A DNA stretch of 5,881 nucleotides from contig JAQVZR010000133.1 of the NCBI GenBank assembly GCA_028708105.1, forward strand, positions 1-5,881. The letters are read 5' to 3'. Position 1 is the first letter of the stretch. Every line of letters starts with the position of its first letter. This document shows, in pieces, positions 1-5,881 of this stretch. The notes under the pieces were generated by a model. The model did no database searches, was not told the DNA's origin, and saw nothing but the letters and a program-made list of their open reading frames with translations. The translations under genes were made by a program, and so were the position numbers. This stretch comes from Desulfoplanes sp. (lineage in GTDB: Bacteria; Desulfobacterota; Desulfovibrionia; Desulfovibrionales; Desulfomicrobiaceae).

Positions 1-2547
1 TCGGTTGCTATCCGTGAAGGCGTGACCACATCCATCCGGTTGATGCGTGATCATTTCAAGGGGCTTTATAATAATGTCGCGTTTGATGATTTTGTCTACA
101 GTTCAAAGGAACTGAGCAAAGTTCGTCAGTTCGCCCTGAATAATGAAATCCAGATTATGGTCATCAACATCCAGGCCTTCCTGAAAAAAGAAACCAACAT
201 TATCCACCAGGCACAGGACAAGATGTCTGGAGACAAACCTATCGATTTTATTCGGAGGGTGAAACCCATTCTGATTATCGACGAGCCCCAGAGCGTCGAC
301 ACCACTCCCAAGGCCAGGAAAGCCATCAATTCGTTGAATCCACTTTTTTGTCTTCGTTATTCAGCGACCCACATTAAACCATACAACACCGTGTACAAAC
401 TTGGCCCCATCACTGCCTATGACAAGCGTCTGGTTAAGCAGATTGAAGTGGATTCTATTTTCGCCGAGGACAATTTCAATCAGGTTTTTATCCGATTGGA
501 TAAAATAGGCTATGCCAAAGGTGCCAAGACACCTCATGCCAAGGCCGCAATTCATGAGGATACGCAAAGCGGAACCAAGGAAAAGAAGATTACCTTGAAG
601 CAGGGTACGGATATCAGCCAGCAGACCAGCAGGTCCGGTTATGATGGGTATATCGTGACCAATATCAGCGCAGAAGACGGGTTTGAGCATGTGGAGTTTG
701 CCAATGGCAAGATCTTGGAGCTGCACCAGGAAGAAGGAAGCATGAACGATGAAAAGCTCAAGCAGCAGATATACCAGACCGTCGAAGAACATTTTAAAAA
801 GGAAAAACGGTTCAAAAACAGGAATCTCAAGGTACTTTCTTTATTTTTTGTAGACAAGGTTGCCAACTACCGCTGGTATGATGACGAGGGAAAAGCACAA
901 AAAGGCAAGATAGCCAGGTGGTTTGAAGAAGCGTTCCTTGAAATTTCCCAACAGCCGCGCTTCCAAGGGGTGATTCCCTATTCGGTGGATGATGTGCACG
1001 ATGGATATTTTTCTGCAGACAAGAAAAAGGGGCGGGTCGTTCTCAAGGACACCAAGGGGACTACCAAGGCCGATGAAGAAACCTATGAATTGATCATGCG
1101 TGACAAGGAACGGCTTTTATCACTGGACGAACCGCTACGTTTTATTTTTAGCCACTCTGCGTTGCGGGAGGGCTGGGATAATCCCAATGTTTTTCAGATT
1201 TGTTCATTGCGAGAGATGGGCACCGAACGTGAACGCCGTCAGATCCTGGGCCGAGGGCTCCGCCTGCCGGTCAATGGTGACGGCATTCGAGTTTTTGATG
1301 AATCCGTAAATAAGCTGACCGTTGTGGCCAACGAAACGTTTTCCCAATATGCCAAGGGATTGCAGGAGGAAATTGAAAAGGATGTCGGTGGCGGTTTCAA
1401 ATTTGGCCGGGTTGAAAGAATTGCTTTTGCCAGGATTCTGGATGTGAAAACCGACGAGCCCATCGGTCAGGACAGTTCCCGAACTATATGGAATGCTCTG
1501 GTAAAATCGGGATATCTGAAACCTGAAGGCGACATTACGGAAAAATTTGTTCCGGAGGAAGAAGGATTTGTTTTGGAGCTTCCTGATGAGTTTGAACCCT
1601 ATGCCTCGTCCATAATTGACGAGATGAAACGGTTCATTTTTAAGAATCGTGTCGTCAACAAACGGGATCGGCGCCTTCTGACTTACAACAAGCGGGTTGA
1701 ATTGAACGATGATTTTTCCATCCTCTGGGAAAAGATCAACAAAAAAACGAAGTACTGTGTTGAATTCAAAACGGAAGAGCTGATCCTCAAGACAGTGGAA
1801 AAAATCCGGGCCATGGAACCCATACGTCCAGTCCGTATCCTTATTGACAAGACCGAAGTGGCTATCAACGAAGCGGGTGTGGAAGGCGGTCGTGTCCTTG
1901 AGACAAAAACCGTGTTTACGCCGACACCAGAGGTTCTTCCCGATATCCTGTCCTTTTTGCAACGGGAAACCGAACTGACCCGAAGCACCCTCTTTGATAT
2001 CTTGAAGCAATCTGGCCGACTGGAGGAATTTGCCGTCAATCCCCAGGCATTCATGACTCAAGTGTCCGGTCTGATTCGCAGGTCCCTGCATGAGATGATT
2101 GTCGACGGCATTAAGTACGAACGTCTGGAAGGTCAGGAATACGAGATGCGGCGTTTTGAAGAAGTCGAAATCGAAGAATATCTTTCACGACTCTATCATA
2201 TCACAAGCAAGGACGACCGAACCCCGTACGATTACGTCCCCTTTGATTCAGATGTGGAACGTAAGGTTGCCGAACGTCTTGATGAGAGCGAAAACGTCAA
2301 ATTTTTCTGCAAGCTCCCCCGCTGGTTCGTCATCCCGACCCCCCTCGGGAACTATAATCCGGACTGGGCCGTGGTCACAGAAGGGGACGCCCATCTGTAT
2401 CTGGTCCGCGAAACAAAGAGTACTCACGATGCAGGCAAACGGCGTGATTCTGAGAACCGCAAGATTGCCTGTGGTAGGGCACATTTCAACGCCTTGGGGG
2501 TTAATTTCAAAGTCGCTACAGGGATTCATGAGGTGTTGGAAGGATGA
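1..2547 (+). CDS. res: Type III restriction enzyme, Res (helicase/endonuclease) subunit, 5' end missing
   Basis: Res is the ATP-dependent DNA translocase and nuclease subunit of a type III restriction-modification complex; it acts with the Mod methyltransferase on unmethylated foreign DNA. The frame is open from base 1 and 848 residues are visible. The first residues (SVAIREGV) match the conserved segment that follows the Walker A region in Res proteins, so the GTG at 22 is internal, and roughly 100-150 N-terminal residues including Walker A lie outside the window. Superfamily 2 helicase motifs follow in order: DEPQ (Walker B, bases 280-291), SATH (motif III, 361-372), REGWDNP (motif V, from 1165) and QILGRGLRLP (motif VI, from 1240). 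The C-terminal nuclease domain has a PD-x15-ExK core: Pro-Asp at 2359-2364, then Glu at 2410-2412 and Lys at 2416-2418. A family-typical tail (ENRKIACGRAHF) follows. No frameshift or internal stop is seen, so the visible part looks functional. Its mod partner is expected upstream. The family assignment is firm; the recognition site cannot be inferred. Confidence 0.95.
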   Translation, partial: SVAIREGVTTSIRLMRDHFKGLYNNVAFDDFVYSSKELSKVRQFALNNEIQIMVINIQAFLKKETNIIHQAQDKMSGDKPIDFIRRVKPILIIDEPQSVDTTPKARKAINSLNPLFCLRYSATHIKPYNTVYKLGPITAYDKRLVKQIEVDSIFAEDNFNQVFIRLDKIGYAKGAKTPHAKAAIHEDTQSGTKEKKITLKQGTDISQQTSRSGYDGYIVTNISAEDGFEHVEFANGKILELHQEEGSMNDEKLKQQIYQTVEEHFKKEKRFKNRNLKVLSLFFVDKVANYRWYDDEGKAQKGKIARWFEEAFLEISQQPRFQGVIPYSVDDVHDGYFSADKKKGRVVLKDTKGTTKADEETYELIMRDKERLLSLDEPLRFIFSHSALREGWDNPNVFQICSLREMGTERERRQILGRGLRLPVNGDGIRVFDESVNKLTVVANETFSQYAKGLQEEIEKDVGGGFKFGRVERIAFARILDVKTDEPIGQDSSRTIWNALVKSGYLKPEGDITEKFVPEEEGFVLELPDEFEPYASSIIDEMKRFIFKNRVVNKRDRRLLTYNKRVELNDDFSILWEKINKKTKYCVEFKTEELILKTVEKIRAMEPIRPVRILIDKTEVAINEAGVEGGRVLETKTVFTPTPEVLPDILSFLQRETELTRSTLFDILKQSGRLEEFAVNPQAFMTQVSGLIRRSLHEMIVDGIKYERLEGQEYEMRRFEEVEIEEYLSRLYHITSKDDRTPYDYVPFDSDVERKVAERLDESENVKFFCKLPRWFVIPTPLGNYNPDWAVVTEGDAHLYLVRETKSTHDAGKRRDSENRKIACGRAHFNALGVNFKVATGIHEVLEG

Positions 2548-2613
2548 CGAAATTGGGTTTGAAAACTTCATGGAAACCATGTGTGTTTTGGAGTATCAGG
2601 ACAGGAATGGTAT

Positions 2614-2641
2614 TTGAAAACAGACGATCCGTCCCTACATA
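2614..2641 (+). promoter_or_regulatory. Candidate weak sigma-70-type promoter for ietAS
   Basis: TTGAAA at 2614-2619 matches five of six bases of a -35 box. It is followed after 16 bases by TACATA at 2636-2641, which matches only three of six positions of the -10 consensus. The pair sits about 40 bases upstream of the ietA start, a sensible place for a promoter, but the -10 is poor and chance occurrence is likely. No operator-like palindrome overlaps it. Confidence 0.2.
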
Positions 2642-2668
2642 CATAAAGACGTAACAACATCCGGAGAC

Positions 2669-2675
2669 GGAGGAG
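2669..2675 (+). promoter_or_regulatory. Shine-Dalgarno site of ietA
   Basis: GGAGGAG ends 7 bases before the ATG at 2683. This near-perfect anti-16S match fixes the start of ietA, and no other in-frame start with comparable support exists between the res stop and this point. Confidence 0.85.
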
Positions 2676-2682
2676 ATATCTA

Positions 2683-3678
2683 ATGGCTTCTGGAAAATTA
2701 CTCAGGCGGCTTATCAAAACCGGAACTGAGGGAGATGTGAATGCTTTCCACGAGGCCTCTGTGGAGGTCATTCGGGAAGAACGTGAGAAGCGGCATCATC
2801 TCCTGGCTAATGACCTGGAAAAAATATTGTATGGGCGCAGGAATGCAGCCAGGCCTTCTCCAATTTTGCAGGAGCGACTTCCCAAAGACAAGGAGAGGGG
2901 GCTTCCTCTTGTCAGGGTCAGGGAACCTTTCAGACGTTTAGAGGATATTGTTCTTTCGGATGAAAATTGTTCTTTGTTTGAAGAACTTCTGCAGGAACAT
3001 CACCGAGACGAAGTGCTCAAGACGCATGGACTTTTTCCTGCTGATCGGGTTCTTTTCTGCGGACCTCCCGGGTGTGGAAAAACCTTGGGTGCGGAAGTGC
3101 TTGCAAGTGAGCTTGGTTTCCCCCTAGCCGAAATACGCATAGACAGCGTGATTTCTTCCTATCTGGGGGAAACAGCAGCGAACCTCCGGCAGGTATTTGA
3201 TTTTATATCAACCGTTCCCATGGTTGTTTTATTCGATGAATTCGACGCCTTGGCCAAGGAACGATCAGATGAGGCAGATCATGGGGAATTGAAACGGGTC
3301 GTCAATGCCTTTCTTCAGATGCTGGATGGGTATGAGGGGAAAAGTCTGCTTGTCGCTGCCACCAATCATGAAGGCATGCTTGATTCCGCTGTATGGAGGC
3401 GTTTTGACGAGGTATTGATTTTTGAACCACCCAATCTGGAACAGATCAAGAAGCTGCTCTCTATCAAATTGCGAGGAATCCGCAGGGAATTCGACGTTCA
3501 GGATTGCCGGATAGCAGGGCTTTTCAAGGGGATGAGTTACGCCGATATTGAACGGGTTCTACGCCGTGCGGCAAAGGACATGGTTCTTTCAGGCAATGAA
3601 TTTATGAGCGAACGTCATATGCTGGCCGCAATCCAGAGAGAAGATGCACGAAGGCGGCGATTTAAGAACGGGAGCTGA
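2683..3678 (+). CDS. ietA: AAA+ ATPase, IetA-like, partner of the adjacent subtilase
   Basis: A 331-residue cytoplasmic AAA+ ATPase of the classical (FtsH/Vps4-like) type. Residues 1-100 form a charged, probably helical N-terminal region (a HHLLANDLEKIL stretch stands out) with no membrane segment. The ATPase core has Walker A GPPGCGKT (127-134), a pore-loop-1 motif Y160-L161-G162 followed by Glu-Thr, Walker B ending in D185-E186, a sensor 1 Asn at N228, and a second-region-of-homology Arg in WRRFDE (238-243, R240 as likely Arg finger). A helical lid follows (GMSYADIERVLRRAAK). The second Arg seen in FtsH-type GRFDR is Glu here (E243). No protease domain is fused; the protease is the next gene. 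An AAA ATPase directly upstream of an S8 protease is the IetA-IetS arrangement. In the Ti-plasmid system the ATPase acts as antitoxin to the protease, and the pair has also been reported as an antiphage system. AAA function is certain from motifs; the IetA name rests on gene context and protein type. Confidence 0.85.
   Translation: MASGKLLRRLIKTGTEGDVNAFHEASVEVIREEREKRHHLLANDLEKILYGRRNAARPSPILQERLPKDKERGLPLVRVREPFRRLEDIVLSDENCSLFEELLQEHHRDEVLKTHGLFPADRVLFCGPPGCGKTLGAEVLASELGFPLAEIRIDSVISSYLGETAANLRQVFDFISTVPMVVLFDEFDALAKERSDEADHGELKRVVNAFLQMLDGYEGKSLLVAATNHEGMLDSAVWRRFDEVLIFEPPNLEQIKKLLSIKLRGIRREFDVQDCRIAGLFKGMSYADIERVLRRAAKDMVLSGNEFMSERHMLAAIQREDARRRRFKNGS
3670..3674 (+). promoter_or_regulatory. 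Weak Shine-Dalgarno of ietS, within the end of ietA
   Basis: GGGAG lies inside the last codons of ietA, 12 bases before the ATG at 3687, which is longer than ideal spacing. A TAA stop in the ietS frame at 3663-3665 limits how far upstream translation could begin. ATG 3687 is the only ATG in that interval; non-standard CTG (3675) or ATT (3678) starts are possible but less likely. The weak site suggests ietS translation depends partly on ribosomes finishing ietA. Confidence 0.5.
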
Positions 3679-3686
3679 TTGCAGTT

Positions 3687-5881
3687 ATGGACGAGACATA
3701 TCCGCATCTCAGATTGAGGAGAGAAGAACGGGTTACGCAAAAAAGATCCGGTAGACCACCACGATTTCCCCCGCGGGATGATCCTGCAGCGCATGGCCGC
3801 ATACTTCGGCAGAGTCTGGAAAAGGCCAAAGCTGAGGCTGATTCCGATATCGGAGGATTTGATGATCGACGCCTGTTTCGATTCTCAGTGATCAAGGGAT
3901 TCGATCCTGATGCGTTGGAAAAGCTTGCACCGGGAATAGAAGTCGTCAGCCAGGAAGGTGAAGAATGCGTGGTGGCATTTGTCAATGAAGCGGCGCTTGC
4001 CTCTTTTGAAGCTCGGTTGTCCTCTCTTGTTCGCAATGAACATGTCACCTATAAGCAATTTTTGTGTGCCCTTGATGCCGTCAATGGGTGGAAGGCCGAG
4101 GATCGCATAAGCTGGGCCTTGAAGAATGAAGGATTCCCAGAACAATCTCCCTTTATGCTGGACGTGGAATTATGGCCTCTTGAAAATTTTTATGAAGAGC
4201 GTTTGGTACTGTGGAAAAATTTTCAGGCCTGGCTTGAAAAATGTGGAATTTCCTGTTTTGATAGCGTCAAACAGCCTCATTTGACCTTGTTCCGTGTGCG
4301 ATGCGATCGTAGTCAAGCCGAGATGCTTCTTCACCATCGAGATGTCCGCACCGTTGATCTCCCTCCGAAATTTGGCCTTTCCGTACACATCCTCTCCACG
4401 GATATTCAAAATATTCTTCCCGTTCAAAAACCTCCTGAAAACGCTCCTGGAATAACGATTTTGGATAGTGGTTTGACTGCCGGTCATCCACTGCTGGCAC
4501 CGGCCGTTGGCGATGTGCAAAGTTTTATCCCTGGAAAAGACGCTGTAGATCAGTGCGGGCATGGGACCCATGTCGCCGGCATTGCGCTGTACGGTGATTT
4601 TGAACAGGCAGTACTTCGAAATGAGTTCACCCCCGAATTCCGATTGTTCAGCGGTAGAATTCTTGATGAACGGAATGAAAACAGTACCGGGTTTGTTGAA
4701 AATCAAATAGCCGAGGCTGTTGAATACTTTCTCGGGCAATATGGTTGTAAAATTTTTAATCTGTCATTTGGTGATGCCAATAAGCCGTACTTTGGGGGAC
4801 ATGTAAGAGGACTTGGTACCACGTTAGATACTCTTGCCCGGGATTTGGATGTCCTTTTCGTGGTATCGGCCGGGAATGTGGTTGCTAACATGTTGGACGG
4901 CTTGGAATGGAAAAATGGCTACCCCGATTATCTGACAGAAAAAAGATGGTCTATTCTCGACCCTGCTTCTGCATTGAATGTGCTGACCGTGGGGTCCATG
5001 GCCCGATACGATGCAACCTTGAACAGCCAGCGGTATACGTTTGATCCAGGAGAAGTCCCTGTTGCGAGAAGCGACCAGCCATCGCCATTTACGCGAAGCG
5101 GGCCTTCCGTTGGTGGGGCCATCAAGCCGGAGCTTGTTGCCTACGGTGGCAATTTTGCTATAAATTCGCGGGCCAATGCCAATGTAATGGTATCAAATTG
5201 TGGCTTAGGTGAGCTTTCAACCTGCTTTGATTTTGCCAATGGTCGACTACTTGCCGCACAATGCGGAACAAGTATGGCCGCGCCACACGTAACGCATCTT
5301 GCAGCCTGTATTCAGACAGAATATCCACATGCGAGCTCATGTCTTATCCGTGCGTTGCTCGTCGCACATGCTGCTGTTCCCACTCCCTGTTCTCAACTTT
5401 TGTCGGATCAATATTCCTTACGCCGGGTTTGTGGCTATGGTTGCGTTGACCAGCGAGCTCTTGTGCGTTCTATGCAAAATGACACATCCATGTTCATTGA
5501 GGAATCCATAGGCAATAAGATGCACCATTTTTATGAAATTCCGATTCCTGATGATTTTGTGAGTCGTGGTCGCAGGGTACGTGAACTTTCCGTTGGTCTG
5601 GCCTATTCCCCGCATGTCCGCTCGACTCGGATTACCTACAGGACTACACGGATTGAGTTCAAAGTCGTTGTTGCACCTGATTTTGACTACGTAAGTAAGA
5701 TGTTCGACAAGGCCACCAAAAAGGAAGATTACGACAACATCAAAGAATTATCTAGGCCGGATGTTTCCAGTATGCTCCGTAAAAAGGGGACGGTTCAGGC
5801 AGCTACATGGCGGATGAAACAGTTCAACGCCAGATCATGTCTGTGCAACAATCGCCTGTTTGTAGTTGTCACTCGAAACGA
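3687..5881 (+). CDS. ietS: Subtilisin-like (S8) serine protease, IetS-like, 3' end missing
   Basis: An intracellular subtilase, and the presumed effector/toxin partner of the preceding ATPase. The frame runs from ATG 3687 without a stop to the window edge: 731 complete codons plus two bases. The N-terminus is basic and proline-rich (RSGRPPRFPPRDD near 20-32) with no signal peptide or membrane segment. About 240 residues of unassigned sequence precede the protease domain. The active site is complete and in subtilase order: Asp D260 in ILDSGL (bases 4464-4466), His H292 in CGHGTHVAG (4560-4562), oxyanion-hole Asn N397 in SAGN (4875-4877) and Ser S529 in GTSMAAPH (5271-5273). The N397-S529 spacing of 132 residues is about twice that of subtilisin, so there is an insertion. 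A C-terminal region of at least 150 residues follows, with a CGYGCVD segment and a charged stretch, and is cut by the edge. The protein has at least 17 cysteines, fitting a reducing cytoplasm. It starts 8 bases after ietA, so the two are almost certainly co-transcribed. Protease assignment is firm; the IetS name follows from the pairing. Confidence 0.9.
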   Translation, partial: MDETYPHLRLRREERVTQKRSGRPPRFPPRDDPAAHGRILRQSLEKAKAEADSDIGGFDDRRLFRFSVIKGFDPDALEKLAPGIEVVSQEGEECVVAFVNEAALASFEARLSSLVRNEHVTYKQFLCALDAVNGWKAEDRISWALKNEGFPEQSPFMLDVELWPLENFYEERLVLWKNFQAWLEKCGISCFDSVKQPHLTLFRVRCDRSQAEMLLHHRDVRTVDLPPKFGLSVHILSTDIQNILPVQKPPENAPGITILDSGLTAGHPLLAPAVGDVQSFIPGKDAVDQCGHGTHVAGIALYGDFEQAVLRNEFTPEFRLFSGRILDERNENSTGFVENQIAEAVEYFLGQYGCKIFNLSFGDANKPYFGGHVRGLGTTLDTLARDLDVLFVVSAGNVVANMLDGLEWKNGYPDYLTEKRWSILDPASALNVLTVGSMARYDATLNSQRYTFDPGEVPVARSDQPSPFTRSGPSVGGAIKPELVAYGGNFAINSRANANVMVSNCGLGELSTCFDFANGRLLAAQCGTSMAAPHVTHLAACIQTEYPHASSCLIRALLVAHAAVPTPCSQLLSDQYSLRRVCGYGCVDQRALVRSMQNDTSMFIEESIGNKMHHFYEIPIPDDFVSRGRRVRELSVGLAYSPHVRSTRITYRTTRIEFKVVVAPDFDYVSKMFDKATKKEDYDNIKELSRPDVSSMLRKKGTVQAATWRMKQFNARSCLCNNRLFVVVTRN

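Larger units (their letters stand above)
2548..2682. other. Intergenic gap between res and ietA
   Basis: This 135-base stretch lies between the res stop codon and the ietA start. It contains a small perfect hairpin (CATGG, 3-base loop, CCATG at 2569-2581), a weak sigma-70-like box pair near 2614-2641 and the ietA ribosome binding site at its right end. No credible small gene was found. The gap is much larger than the 8 bases between ietA and ietS, which suggests that ietAS forms its own transcription unit rather than being the distal part of the restriction operon. That is inference from spacing only. Confidence 0.6.

Noticed and set aside
22..24. GTG at 22 as the start of the restriction gene
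   Set aside because: The frame is open to base 1 and encodes conserved Res residues before this codon. The Walker A region is absent, so the gene clearly begins upstream of the window.
1204..2091. Minus-strand open frame of 295 codons inside res
   Set aside because: It lies wholly antisense to a strongly conserved coding region, shows no recognisable domain and has no convincing ribosome site. It is a shadow of the res codon pattern.
2569..2581. CATGG-AAA-CCATG hairpin as a res terminator
   Set aside because: The stem is only 5 base pairs and the downstream sequence has only a short T run set off by several bases. It is too weak to call an intrinsic terminator.
2099..2617. Plus-strand open frame overlapping the end of res and the gap
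   Set aside because: Most of it overlaps the conserved nuclease domain of res in another frame. Its translation is low-complexity in Ser/Thr/Arg and resembles no known protein.
3600..3678. Protease-docking C-terminal tail (HbYX type) on IetA
   Set aside because: The C-terminus ends in an Arg-rich stretch followed by FKNGS and lacks the hydrophobic-Tyr-X ending used by proteasomal ATPases.
3687..3780. Signal peptide on the subtilase
   Set aside because: The N-terminus is strongly charged and proline-rich, with no hydrophobic core in the first 60 residues.
3662..4891. Several minus-strand open frames opposite the N-terminal half of ietS
   Set aside because: They lie antisense to a continuous frame carrying the subtilase catalytic Asp and His. 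None shows a recognisable domain.
5261..5615. Short open frames on both strands near the right end
   Set aside because: All lie within the uninterrupted ietS frame, which continues past them in one frame to the window edge, so they do not indicate a frameshift or a new gene.

Overview
The window holds three co-directional plus-strand genes that fill nearly all of it. It reads as part of a bacterial defence island. The 3' end of a type III restriction endonuclease gene (res) is followed, after a 135-base gap, by a tightly spaced pair: an AAA+ ATPase and a subtilisin-like (S8) serine protease. That pair has the composition and order of the ietA/ietS system. IetAS was first described as a plasmid stability/toxin-antitoxin module on an Agrobacterium Ti plasmid and was later reported as an antiphage system.

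The organism cannot be named from this sequence. Base composition is intermediate (by eye close to 50% GC), codon use is unremarkable and the ietA ribosome binding site is canonical. A proteobacterium of moderate GC is plausible, but that is a guess. No tRNA, rRNA, integrase, transposase, CRISPR array or attachment site is visible, so nothing shows whether the island is plasmid-borne or chromosomal.

Layout: 1-2547 is res, already open at the first base, with its start, the Walker A part of its helicase and presumably the mod methyltransferase gene upstream of the window. 2548-2682 is a short intergenic gap with a small hairpin, a weak candidate promoter and a strong Shine-Dalgarno. 2683-3678 is ietA, complete. 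3687-5881 is ietS, starting 8 bases after the ietA stop and running open off the right edge.

How the parts would work: Res is the ATP-dependent translocating and cutting subunit of a type III restriction complex and needs the Mod subunit for site recognition. IetA has a classical AAA Walker A, Walker B, sensor 1 and Arg finger, plus an aromatic-hydrophobic-glycine pore loop, so it is probably a substrate-threading ATPase. IetS has a complete Asp-His-Asn-Ser subtilase active site and no signal peptide, so it should be an intracellular protease. Together they resemble a split AAA protease: either IetA delivers substrates to IetS or it holds the protease in check. The mechanism is inference. The system type is recognised, not new, but its regulation and target are poorly understood.
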